Below are positions 13,639-20,428 of a stretch of DNA of 45,833 nt, one piece after another; positions within the stretch are counted from its first letter, which is position 1, and every line of letters starts with the position of its first letter. Below the pieces are notes generated by a model. It worked only from the letters and a program-made list of their open reading frames with translations, was not told where the DNA came from and ran no database searches. The position numbers and the translations under genes were made by a program. Source of the stretch: a virus; IMG/VR virus record IMGVR_UViG_3300031963_000271, positions 1 to 45,833 of that record; one strand, 5' to 3'.

Positions 13639-13765
13639 ACCTTGCCCGTGTCCTCAATCATGCGAGGCACCTGAAGACTTTAACGGTCTTGAGGTTGTAG
13701 CTAAGTTAGTTATCTGGTTCCTGGCACTTGTCGGTGCTGGTGTTCTTGTGGGGTATTTCGTATGA
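13592..13765 (+). CDS. Cys-rich single-span membrane protein, 57 aa
   Basis: Starts at ATG 13592 behind AAAGGAGG inside the end of the previous gene. The N-terminal half has five Cys (C7, C11, C18, C20, C24), enough for a metal cluster or disulphides; the C-terminal half is one hydrophobic segment (VVAKLVIWFLALVGAGVLVGYF). Such a protein would sit in the inner membrane with a small metal-binding head; a role in superinfection control or membrane sensing is only a guess. Confidence 0.65.
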   Translation: MKDFPHCTGPCQQGDKPCPCPQSCEAPEDFNGLEVVAKLVIWFLALVGAGVLVGYFV

Positions 13766-13944
13766 AGATCGAAGTTACACATGCATCCATAGTCAATGAC
13801 ATGGGTGTCGTTGCCTCAGTAGAGCTTGTCGATGGGGTCACCGTGAAGGTCAACATCAATCAATACGTCGGCTGGAACGACTGGATCGAAGTCTACGAAG
13901 CCATCAAAAAGATCATGATGTTGATGGAGGTGAAGCAGCCATGA
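13762..13944 (+). CDS. Hypothetical protein, 60 aa
   Basis: ATGA-coupled on both sides. MKIEVTHASIVNDMGVVASVELVDGVTVKVNINQYVGWNDWIEVYEAIKKIMMLM is a compact beta-beta-alpha pattern. No family recognised. Confidence 0.6.
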   Translation: MKIEVTHASIVNDMGVVASVELVDGVTVKVNINQYVGWNDWIEVYEAIKKIMMLMEVKQP

Positions 13945-14162
13945 CTGACGATCAGTTCCGCGAACTCTGCAATACCTTTGGCTTCGCCCCCAGCAGGGCA
14001 CTGCGGGAGATGCTGGATAAGGCGATGGAGCAGGAGCGTGAAAGCTGCGCGAAGGTGTGTGACTTTGAAGTGGCGCGGCTGCACGCGATTGATGAGCCGC
14101 GTCCTGCGCTGGCCGTTGGCATCTGCGCCGCCGCCATCCGCGCAAGGAAGGATAAGCAATGA
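13941..14162 (+). CDS. Small conserved phage protein, 73 aa (family with 15956)
   Basis: Carries the pattern QERESCAKVCD...CAAAIRAR, common in short phage proteins of unknown function; the paired Cys may bind metal. A second copy of the family lies at 15956-16213, and 29 bases around the RESCAKVC codons are identical between them (14034-14062 and 16088-16116), pointing to recent duplication or recombination. Starts with ATGACTGAC in an ATGA overlap. Confidence 0.7.
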   Translation: MTDDQFRELCNTFGFAPSRALREMLDKAMEQERESCAKVCDFEVARLHAIDEPRPALAVGICAAAIRARKDKQ

Positions 14163-14254
14163 CCCGCATCCATTACTGGTGCCCGGTGTCTCGGGCGTAT
14201 GTTACGGCCATCGTGCCGACCGAGGTTGCTTTCAAAATGATGGGGTGGGTATGA
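14159..14254 (+). CDS. Candidate micro-ORF, 31 aa
   Basis: Fills the 88-base gap between two ATGA-coupled neighbours and itself starts and ends in ATGA overlaps. The product is MTRIHYWCPVSRAYVTAIVP plus 11 residues. Only its perfect place in the chain argues that it is translated; it might serve mainly to carry ribosomes to the next start. Confidence 0.45.
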   Translation: MTRIHYWCPVSRAYVTAIVPTEVAFKMMGWV

Positions 14255-14568
14255 CTGACCGCGAACTCCTTGAACTCGCTGCGAAGGCGGCGGGGATTGA
14301 GCTATGGCACGAAGATGTGTTCACCAACGGCTTGACGCACAAGGTGAGCGACAACGGAGTGTTGTGCTGGAACCCTCTCACCGACGACGGCGATGCGCTG
14401 CGGCTGGCGGTGAAGTTGCTGTTTGAAATTGACATGGATCGCAGGAGCATTGCCATTAGGCACCAAACTGGCGTCAAGATTCTTCGGGCTTTCAACAACG
14501 ACCCCTACGCAGCCACCCGCCGCGCCATCGTCAGGGCTGCGGCTGAGATTGGAAGGAGCATGAAATGA
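14251..14568 (+). CDS. Small phage protein, 105 aa, duplicated cassette A1
   Basis: MTDRELLELAAKAAG, WNPLTDDGDALRLAVKL and AIVRAAAEIGRSM are the conserved blocks of a small phage family of unknown function. The gene at 14915 is a paralogue: 54 bases are identical (14365-14418 and 15044-15097). ATGA-coupled at both ends, with GGAAGGAG before the next start. Unit A of a two-gene tandem duplication. Confidence 0.75.
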   Translation: MTDRELLELAAKAAGIELWHEDVFTNGLTHKVSDNGVLCWNPLTDDGDALRLAVKLLFEIDMDRRSIAIRHQTGVKILRAFNNDPYAATRRAIVRAAAEIGRSMK

Positions 14569-14918
14569 CCATCACCATCGACCGAGCCGTGGCCCAGCAG
14601 GCGCTGGAGGCGTTGGAGGGTTTAAGCGAACCCTACTATGTCTTGAAAGCCCAAGACGCCCTCCGCGCCGCGCTGGAGCAGCCGGAGCAGGAGCCGGTGG
14701 CGTCCATCTACGTGACGATAGGTGGAGATCGAGAGTTTGACGACTGGCGCTGCCCGCTGCCTGTAGGAGGAAATCTTCTCTACACCCACCCACCCCGCCG
14801 CGAGTGGCGAGGGCTGACGGAGGAGGAGCATGAGAAAGCCAGACACGTCTGTCGGCATGTCGGCGTTGAAGGGCTTGTGTTATGGCTTGAAGATAAGCTG
14901 AAGGAGCGAAACGCATGA
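14565..14918 (+). CDS. Small phage protein, 117 aa, duplicated cassette B1
   Basis: Pattern QQALEALEGL...DALRAALEQPEQEPVA...LLYTHPPRREWRGLTEEE. This modular type is widespread in phages: a helical N-terminus, then EPVA, a variable segment and a 'LYT.PP' turn. The paralogue at 15229 shares these blocks. Function unknown. ATGA-coupled on both sides. Confidence 0.75.
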   Translation: MTITIDRAVAQQALEALEGLSEPYYVLKAQDALRAALEQPEQEPVASIYVTIGGDREFDDWRCPLPVGGNLLYTHPPRREWRGLTEEEHEKARHVCRHVGVEGLVLWLEDKLKERNA

Positions 14919-15232
14919 CTGACCGCGAACTGCTTGAGGCCGCTGCGAAGGCGGCGGGGCTGAAGATTCACGCCGCTCGACAGGCTGAACGCGACGAGGA
15001 AGGGTGCGCCAATTCCGGCCTTTGGATCGTCAACGGCTCAACCTGCTGGAACCCTCTCACCGACGACGGCGATGCGCTGCGGCTGGCGGTGAAGTTGGAG
15101 GCGTGTATTGACTTTATGGATCGCAGAGTGGTTGCGGGGGCATGGCCTGAAGTTGTCATTGACTTCACAGACGAAGACTATCGCCGCGCCATCGTCAGGG
15201 CAGCATCAGAGATTGGAAGGAGCATGGCATGA
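14915..15232 (+). CDS. Small phage protein, 105 aa, duplicated cassette A2
   Basis: Paralogue of 14251-14568, of identical length, with the same N-terminal MTDRELLEAAAKAAG, central WNPLTDDGDALRLAVKL and C-terminal RRAIVRAASEIGRSM. The segment between (residues 17-45) differs and has extra Cys. The 54-bp identity with its copy indicates a recent origin or gene conversion. Confidence 0.75.
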   Translation: MTDRELLEAAAKAAGLKIHAARQAERDEEGCANSGLWIVNGSTCWNPLTDDGDALRLAVKLEACIDFMDRRVVAGAWPEVVIDFTDEDYRRAIVRAASEIGRSMA

Positions 15233-15621
15233 CTGACCTACGAACCGCCGCCCAGCAGGCGCTGGAGGTACTTGTTCGCGCCAGCAGTTACTACGACACA
15301 TACGCAGAGATTGCCGCTCTTGAGGCCGCGCTGGCAGAGCCGGTGCAGGAGCCGGTGGCGTGGCGATGGAGGATGCGAAACCTTACAGACGCGCCGGGTT
15401 TTGTCCAGCCGTGGAAGGTAACAACCTACTACCCACGGGAGCAGGCAAACGAGATCGAGCCCCTCTACACCGCCCCACCCCAGCGCAAGCCGCCAGCAAC
15501 CATTGACGAGATGTTCGACCGCATGGACAAGGCCCCCAAAGGGGTGTTCTTTGGGCATGACCCGATGACGATCTGGATGGAGGCTTGGCGGGCTGCGGAG
15601 CAGCAGCATGGGATCACATGA
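15229..15621 (+). CDS. Small phage protein, 130 aa, duplicated cassette B2
   Basis: Paralogue of 14565-14918: AAQQALEVL, AALEAALAEPVQEPVAW, EPLYTAPPQRKPP. The C-terminal third (MFDRMDKAPKGVFFGHDPMTIWMEAWRAAEQ) is different from the first copy, so the family has a constant front and an exchangeable end. ATGA-coupled. Confidence 0.75.
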   Translation: MTDLRTAAQQALEVLVRASSYYDTYAEIAALEAALAEPVQEPVAWRWRMRNLTDAPGFVQPWKVTTYYPREQANEIEPLYTAPPQRKPPATIDEMFDRMDKAPKGVFFGHDPMTIWMEAWRAAEQQHGIT

Positions 15622-15959
15622 AACTCAACTGGGAAAACGTCAAGGGTGTGCTTGAGCAGTGCGGGCCGATGACCATGCGTGAGGTGGCTACGTACTTTCC
15701 TGACCATCCATACCCAAACGTAAGCAGCCTGCTCTCTGCCATGCGGTTACGGGTACAGACCAAGCAGATCTACATCCACTCATGGACCCGTGAGGGTATC
15801 GGCAGGAAGTACCTCCGTGCTGTTTACGCAGTGGGCAACAGACGCAACGCAAGTAAACCTCCGGTCATCAGTGACTACGAGAGGAAGAAAGCATACCGAG
15901 AGAAGAAAAAGGTGCCGCAGGTTGCGGTGAACTCAGTGTTTACATGGGGGCAGCAATGA
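15618..15959 (+). CDS. Winged-helix-like DNA-binding protein, 113 aa
   Basis: Start ATG lies in the ATGA overlap. Residues about 5-50 (WENVKGVLEQCGPMTMREVATYFPDHPYPNVSSLLSAMRLRVQTKQIYIHSW) read as helix, helix-turn-helix and a wing, a common small phage DNA-binding fold. The C-terminus is very basic (YERKKAYREKKK). It may regulate phage or host promoters; the target is unknown. Confidence 0.65.
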   Translation: MKLNWENVKGVLEQCGPMTMREVATYFPDHPYPNVSSLLSAMRLRVQTKQIYIHSWTREGIGRKYLRAVYAVGNRRNASKPPVISDYERKKAYREKKKVPQVAVNSVFTWGQQ

Positions 15960-16213
15960 ATAAGGAAGACGTCATCCGCATGGCGCGGGAGTCTGGGTTC
16001 AAACCCCACCATAGCCCAGAGATGTGGGACATCACGATTGCCTCTGACGAGGCCATTGAACGCTTCGCCACCCTTGTCGCCGCTGCCGAGCGTGAAAGCT
16101 GCGCGAAGGTGTGTGATGACCTACAGCGTAGCTACTGGAACAGCACTCGCGTGATGGACGAACCTGATGCGTATGACTGCGCCGCCGCCATCCGCGCAAG
16201 GGGGCAGGGATGA
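15956..16213 (+). CDS. Small conserved phage protein, 85 aa (family with 13941)
   Basis: MNKEDVIRMARESGF at the N-terminus, then AAAERESCAKVCDD and CAAAIRARG, the same constant blocks as the protein at 13941 but with a different front. The two share 29 identical bases over RESCAKVC. ATGA-coupled at both ends. Confidence 0.7.
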   Translation: MNKEDVIRMARESGFKPHHSPEMWDITIASDEAIERFATLVAAAERESCAKVCDDLQRSYWNSTRVMDEPDAYDCAAAIRARGQG

Positions 16214-16398
16214 AACAACTAACCCTCGTCAGCGCAGTACTGCTGTCGGCCTGCTCAGTTCAAAAAATGGAGCGCTTCACTTTGCGAACGGTGGACGGTA
16301 AAGAGATCATCCTCGTCTGTCCGGTCAAGAGAGTGGAGGGCGACCTACAACTGAGGGGCGGGCATTGCTTGGTGGAAGTGCCAAAGGAGCGGAAATGA
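16210..16398 (+). CDS. Small lipoprotein, 62 aa
   Basis: MKQLTLVSAVLLSAC is a short signal peptide with lipobox LSAC; the mature protein would begin at Cys15 and be about 48 residues, with two more Cys that could form a disulphide (VCPVKR, GGHCLVE) in the periplasm. It lies in the early/middle operon, far from the lysis genes, which fits a superinfection-exclusion or envelope-modifying lipoprotein better than an Rz1 spanin. That role is inferred. Confidence 0.7.
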   Translation: MKQLTLVSAVLLSACSVQKMERFTLRTVDGKEIILVCPVKRVEGDLQLRGGHCLVEVPKERK

Positions 16399-16583
16399 CC
16401 TACCAACCACAAGACTTCGCCCGCTGTGCGGGTAACCCATGCTTTGAATACTGCAAGGCATGTAAACGCAACCTCAAGAACTCTCCGGTTCACCCGGAGG
16501 CTACGAGACAGTACTACATGGGGCCGTGGATCATGGAAGATGAACGCTGCCCTAGCTTTGTGGAGAAGAAGGAGGATGTTTAG
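16395..16583 (+). CDS. Cys-rich protein, 62 aa
   Basis: MTYQPQDFARCAGNPCFEYCKACKRNL contains C-x4-C-x3-C-x2-C, with a further Cys near the end (DERCPSF). A zinc-binding or ferredoxin-like knuckle is likely. Similar short 'C.NPC...C..C.RN' proteins occur in many phages. ATGA-coupled start; its end overlaps the next gene by 8 bases. Confidence 0.65.
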   Translation: MTYQPQDFARCAGNPCFEYCKACKRNLKNSPVHPEATRQYYMGPWIMEDERCPSFVEKKEDV

Positions 16584-16797
16584 ATGCCCCGAGTGCAACG
16601 TGTGGACGGAGGTGATAGACACGCGAGTGAGGTCAGATGGATCGCGCCGCCGTCGTTACCAGTGCGGGAACCTGCACAAGTTCTGGACAGAGGAACGCAT
16701 AACCCCTGGCCCTTCCTCTACAGCTATCAAAAAGACGGAAGCGTTAGTGTCAATAGAGGAGCAAAGAAAACGACTTACCAACAAGCTACTGAAGTAG
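16576..16797 (+). CDS. Zinc-ribbon protein (NrdR/Ogr-like), 73 aa
   Basis: MFRCPECNVWTEVIDTR...RRRRYQCGNLHKFWTEE: CxxC, a beta hairpin with Arg-rich tip, then C-x4-H. This is the zinc-ribbon form seen in the N-terminus of NrdR and in Ogr/Delta-type phage activators. The C-terminus is a basic helix. It begins at ATG 16576 behind AAGGAGG and closes the coupled chain. It is a candidate DNA-binding regulator, possibly of late genes, by analogy with Ogr; that is an inference. Confidence 0.65.
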   Translation: MFRCPECNVWTEVIDTRVRSDGSRRRRYQCGNLHKFWTEERITPGPSSTAIKKTEALVSIEEQRKRLTNKLLK

Positions 16798-16878
16798 GAG
16801 AAGCAATCATGTAAATAAGTCTTCACAGTTCCCTGAAACACTACCTATCAACTCAGTCAAAACGATTGGAAAAACCAA

Positions 16879-17268
16879 ATGCAAAAGAAGTCAGACGCCG
16901 CAAGAATTCGTGAGTACTACGAGAAGCACCCCAACGCAAAGCCGGGGGAAGTAGCCAAGGCGTTGAAGGTCAAGCCGGGTAGCGTGTACGTGACCCGCCA
17001 GAAGATGAAGAATACCTTTGAGGTAGCCCCGTTCCCCGTTGCCGCTGATCCGGCTCCTGCCGAACCCCCCGCTGCCGACCCGGTCAATCACCCGCCCCAC
17101 TACAAGACTGGTGGTATCGAGACCATCGACTTCATCGAAGCCAAGGGGTTGAACTACCGCCTGGGCAACGTGATCAAGTACATCACCCGCTCCGAGCACA
17201 AGGGCAACCGCAAGGAAGACCTGCAGAAAGCGTTGTGGTACTTGCAACGTGAGATTGATCAATCCTGA
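16879..17268 (+). CDS. DUF3310 protein with N-terminal HTH
   Basis: Residues about 6-45 (ARIREYYEKHPNAKPGEVAKALKVKPGSVYVTRQKMK) form a helix-turn-helix. A Pro/Ala linker follows, then DUF3310 (NHPPHYKTGGIETIDFIEAKGLNYRLGNVIKYITRSEHKGNRKEDLQKALWYL, about 68-125). DUF3310 is found across tailed phages; in T7 the related gp1.7 handles nucleotides. The added HTH suggests DNA or promoter targeting. It is followed by a terminator, so it ends the small-gene operon. Confidence 0.85.
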   Translation: MQKKSDAARIREYYEKHPNAKPGEVAKALKVKPGSVYVTRQKMKNTFEVAPFPVAADPAPAEPPAADPVNHPPHYKTGGIETIDFIEAKGLNYRLGNVIKYITRSEHKGNRKEDLQKALWYLQREIDQS

Positions 17269-17284
17269 TACATCTCATTCCAAC

Positions 17285-17312
17285 AAACCGGGCTCCGGCC
17301 CGGTTTTATTTT
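17285..17312 (+). terminator. Rho-independent terminator after DUF3310 gene
   Basis: 9-bp stem AAACCGGGC/GCCCGGTTT (17285-17293, 17298-17306) with TCCG loop, then TATTTT. Confidence 0.9.
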
Positions 17313-17344
17313 CACTTTTGACCACGCTAGTTAGCGAGTACTGA

Positions 17345-19216
17345 ATGAGTTTCATCACGTTGGATTTTGAAACTTTCTACGACAAGTCGTTCTCGTTGAG
17401 GCGGCTGACTACCGAAGAGTATGTCCGTGGAAAGCAGTTTGAAGTTATCGGTGTTGGTGTCAAAGTCGATGATGCCCCCGCAGTTTGGACTTCAGGAGAC
17501 CGTGCGTTCCTGACTAAGTTCTTGCGCAAAGAGTTCGACTGGAAGAACAGCGCAGTCCTGGCTCACAACATGCTCTTCGACGGAGCAATCCTCGCGTGGT
17601 ATTTCGGTATCACTCCCGCCTACCTATGCGACACGCTTTGTATGGCTCGGGCGCTTCACGGTGTGGATGTAGGTGGGTCACTCGCTCACTTGGCGCAGAT
17701 GTACCAGATCGGAGTCAAAGGCGACGAGGTAGTTGCAGCGGAAGGCAAGCGTCGGGAGGCGTTCACGCCCGAGGACTTGGCGCAATACGGACGCTACTGC
17801 TGCAATGACGTGGAGTTGACGTACACCCTGTACAACCGCTTCGCGAATTCATTCCCCGAGTCGGAGATGGACCTCATCAACCAGACTCTACGGATGTTTA
17901 TACAACCAAAGTTATATATCGATGAGCCCGTGCTGCACGAGCGCCTTGCCTCACTGCACGAGGAACGTAGCGAACTGTTGGGCAAACTCAAAGAACAACT
18001 TCAATGCCAGACCGAGGATGAGGTTGCAGCGAAGTTATCCAGCAACAAACAATTCGCAGAAGTTCTGACATCTTTTGACGTCCAAGTTCCGATGAAGACA
18101 AGCCCCGTCACAGGCAAGGAAGCCCCTGCCCTGGCAAAGAAGGACGAGGGATTCTTGGCGCTTTGTGACCACGAGAACACCTTCATTCAGAACTTGTGCG
18201 CTGCACGCCTGGGTGTGAAGTCCACTCTGGAAGAAAAGCGTATCCAAAGATTCATCGACATCGGTAGGCGCAACGCTGGGCGCATCCCCATCCCGTTGAA
18301 GTATTACGGCGCACACACCGGGCGCTGGGCGGGGTACGACAAGGTGAACTTCCAAAACCTGCCGAGCCGGGATGTGAAGAAGAAAGCACTGAAGAATGCC
18401 ATCGTGCCGCCTGAAGGGTACGTGGTCATCAACTCAGACTCCTCGCAGATCGAGGCGCGGGTGCTGGCGTGGCTGGCAGGTCAGGATGACGTGGTGAAGA
18501 TGTTCGCGGAGAAGCAGGATGTCTACCGGATCATGGCGTCCAAAATCTTCAAGTGCAAGCCGGAGGAAGTTACAGAGGAGCAGCGCTTCATCGGGAAGAC
18601 CGTGATCCTGGGCTGCGGTTACGGCACCGGGTGGGCGAAACTCCAGTCCACGTTGGCGGTAGCCTCACCTCCGCGAGTGGTTACCGAGGCGCAGGCTCGG
18701 GAGATTATCGACGTTTATCGGGAGGCAAATAATAAGATCAAGGAACTGTGGGCCGAGGGTGACTTGGTGCTCAGAGACCTTGTGCAGTGGCAGCAACCCG
18801 AGGATCGGTATGCGTTTGGGCAGAGGGATTGCTTGAAGTATGACCGGCAGGGGTTCATCCTGCCCAACGGGTTCCGTATCCGCTACCCTGAGCTAAAGAC
18901 TGAGGTTGAGAACAACAAAACAAAGTACGTCTATAAGTCTCGCAAGGGTCCGGTGTCGATCTGGGGCGGGACCATCGTGGAGAACGTGGTCCAGGCGCTT
19001 GCGCGTTGCATCGTCGGAGAACAGCTAGTCAACATCTCCAAGCACTACAACGTGGCGCTCACCGTCCATGACTCGGTGGTGTGTATCGCCCCCGCCGATG
19101 AGGTAGAGCAAGCGTTGCAGGTAGTCACTGGCATCATGTCTACCACCCCATCCTGGGCTGAAGGGCTACCCATCGCCTGCAAGGCAACTTTCGGCCCCAA
19201 CTACGGCGACTGCTGA
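17345..19216 (+). CDS. Family A DNA polymerase with 3'-5' exonuclease
   Basis: Replicative phage polymerase of 623 residues, no 5'-3' exonuclease domain. Exo I LDFET at 6-10, Exo II AHNMLFDGA at 73-81, Exo III YCCNDVELTY at 151-160. Polymerase motif A INSDSSQIEARVLAWLAG near 361-377, motif B RFIGKTVILGCGYG near 413-426 and motif C TVHDSVV near the C-terminus. In motif B the residue four after the catalytic Lys is Leu, at the place of Phe762 in E. coli Pol I; motif C reads HDS where E. coli has HDE. The ATG at 17345 has a poor ribosome site. Neighbours are a nuclease, helicase and primase, forming a complete replisome set. Confidence 0.95.
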   Translation: MSFITLDFETFYDKSFSLRRLTTEEYVRGKQFEVIGVGVKVDDAPAVWTSGDRAFLTKFLRKEFDWKNSAVLAHNMLFDGAILAWYFGITPAYLCDTLCMARALHGVDVGGSLAHLAQMYQIGVKGDEVVAAEGKRREAFTPEDLAQYGRYCCNDVELTYTLYNRFANSFPESEMDLINQTLRMFIQPKLYIDEPVLHERLASLHEERSELLGKLKEQLQCQTEDEVAAKLSSNKQFAEVLTSFDVQVPMKTSPVTGKEAPALAKKDEGFLALCDHENTFIQNLCAARLGVKSTLEEKRIQRFIDIGRRNAGRIPIPLKYYGAHTGRWAGYDKVNFQNLPSRDVKKKALKNAIVPPEGYVVINSDSSQIEARVLAWLAGQDDVVKMFAEKQDVYRIMASKIFKCKPEEVTEEQRFIGKTVILGCGYGTGWAKLQSTLAVASPPRVVTEAQAREIIDVYREANNKIKELWAEGDLVLRDLVQWQQPEDRYAFGQRDCLKYDRQGFILPNGFRIRYPELKTEVENNKTKYVYKSRKGPVSIWGGTIVENVVQALARCIVGEQLVNISKHYNVALTVHDSVVCIAPADEVEQALQVVTGIMSTTPSWAEGLPIACKATFGPNYGDC

Positions 19217-19251
19217 TACGATTGAAACCCCTCACACAATCAATCAGTGCC

Positions 19252-19917
19252 ATGCAAGTAAGCGAACTCAAGTGGTCATATTCTGGGTTGAAGGATTACC
19301 AGAACTGTCCGAAGCAGTATCACGAAGTCAAGGTCCTGAAGCGTTTCGAGAAGCGCCCCACGAAGCAAATGCTTTATGGCACGGAGGTGCATTCGGCGCT
19401 TGAAGACTACGTGAAAGCGGGTAAACCCTTAGCCAAGAACTACGAGCGGTTCCGCCACATGCTGGATCCGCTGGCTGAGATGGCGGGGATAAAGTATCCA
19501 GAACATCGCATGGCGGTGACACATGACCGCCGCCCGTGTACGTTTGGCGCGGCTGACTACTGGGTGCGAGGAATCGCGGACTTGCTGGTGGTTGACGACG
19601 ACACTGCGTTCATCGTTGACTACAAAACCGGCAGCAACAAGTACCCTGACCCGAAGCAGTTGCAGTTGATGGCGCTCATGGCGTTTGAACACTTTCCGGA
19701 AGTCAACGGGATCAAGGCAGGCTTGCTGTTCGTCATGCACGACCACTTCGTCACCTCGGAGTACAAGCGTGATGACAAAGACAAACTCTGGCTTGACTTC
19801 ATGCCCACCCTAGAACGCTTGAGTTTGTCCCACAGAAATCAAGTGTGGCAGGAGAACCCGACGCCCTTGTGCGGCTGGTGCCCTGTCAAGTCTTGTTCCT
19901 TTCACAGAGAGAAATAA
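19252..19917 (+). CDS. PD-(D/E)XK nuclease, Cas4/AddB-like with Fe-S cysteines
   Basis: A 221-residue RecB-family exonuclease domain. YGTEVHSALE (H47), GIAD (D110), FIVDYKTG (D123 and K125) and a Gln at 136 form the active site. One early Cys (C19, in NCPKQY) and three late ones (C207, C210, C215, in CGWCPVKSC) match the four-Cys 4Fe-4S arrangement of Cas4 and AddB. No cas genes are near, so its place next to polymerase and helicase suggests replication or recombination. ATG 19252 is preferred over an upstream TTG (19222), which would add 10 residues; neither has a good ribosome site. Confidence 0.88.
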   Translation: MQVSELKWSYSGLKDYQNCPKQYHEVKVLKRFEKRPTKQMLYGTEVHSALEDYVKAGKPLAKNYERFRHMLDPLAEMAGIKYPEHRMAVTHDRRPCTFGAADYWVRGIADLLVVDDDTAFIVDYKTGSNKYPDPKQLQLMALMAFEHFPEVNGIKAGLLFVMHDHFVTSEYKRDDKDKLWLDFMPTLERLSLSHRNQVWQENPTPLCGWCPVKSCSFHREK

Positions 19918-19920
19918 CCT

Positions 19921-20124
19921 ATGGATACCGCAGAAGTGATTGACTACGCCTATCCCTGCATGATGGCAGAGAAGGCGCTGAAGGAAGTACATCTAGCCAT
20001 GCTTGCCCAGGATCACGGCGCAGCAATTGAAGCTGCTCACAAAGCGCTGGTTGAGGTCAAAATGACGTTGAACTCCATCGTCTTGATGCAGGAGAAAGAC
20101 CATGCCATACACGAAGTCTCCTAG
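19921..20124 (+). CDS. Hypothetical helical protein, 67 aa
   Basis: All-helical, 3 bases after the nuclease gene. Two amphipathic helices (CMMAEKALKEVHLAMLAQDHGAAIEAAHKALVEVKMTLNSIVLM) suggest a dimer or helical hairpin. Its last 23 bases overlap the HNH-like gene. Function unknown. Confidence 0.65.
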   Translation: MDTAEVIDYAYPCMMAEKALKEVHLAMLAQDHGAAIEAAHKALVEVKMTLNSIVLMQEKDHAIHEVS

Positions 20125-20356
20125 GCCGTACAAACACGAGTACGAGATGCAGAAGAAGCGCGGAGAGCACGAGGACCGCATGGAGCGGCAACGTGCCCGC
20201 AGGGAACTGGACAAGAAGGGCGTGAGCCGCAAGGGCAAGGACGTTGCGCACGTCAAGGCGCTGTCCAAGGGCGGCAGCAACGACGACGGCTACAAGCTTC
20301 AGGCCCCCAGCAAGAACCGATCATTCAGGAGAAACCCTGATGGGTCGATGAAATGA
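20102..20356 (+). CDS. Small HNH-like protein, 84 aa
   Basis: Very basic, with a helical N-terminus (YEMQKKRGEHEDRMERQRARREL) and a C-terminal part KDVAHVKALSKGGSNDDGYKLQAPSKNRSFRR. The H..L..GG.ND...L...S.NRS pattern is that of a compact HNH (beta-beta-alpha metal) finger, with His in AHV and Asn in ND and KNRS. The first HNH position is weak, so activity is uncertain. Ribosome site GGAG. Such short HNH proteins recur in phage replication regions. Confidence 0.6.
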   Translation: MPYTKSPRPYKHEYEMQKKRGEHEDRMERQRARRELDKKGVSRKGKDVAHVKALSKGGSNDDGYKLQAPSKNRSFRRNPDGSMK

Positions 20357-20357
20357 C

Positions 20358-20393
20358 TTGACGAATAGGTCACAAGGCCCTATCATTCGTCAC
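20358..20393 (+). promoter_or_regulatory. Promoter for the helicase operon with two operator-like sites
   Basis: -35 TTGACG (20358-20363), 17-base spacer, -10 TATCAT (20381-20386). TAGGTCAC (20366-20373) lies in the spacer and TTCGTCAC (20386-20393) starts on the last T of the -10, the same positions used by TACGTCAC in the promoters at 5657 and 5598. Confidence 0.75.
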
Positions 20394-20428
20394 ATCGGGC
20401 TGATGAAGCCCTCAGTAGGATTCAGTCA

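Noticed and set aside
16584-16814. Alternative frame of 76 codons overlapping the zinc-ribbon gene
   Set aside because: The 16576 frame has the CxxC and C-x4-H pattern and a better ribosome site.
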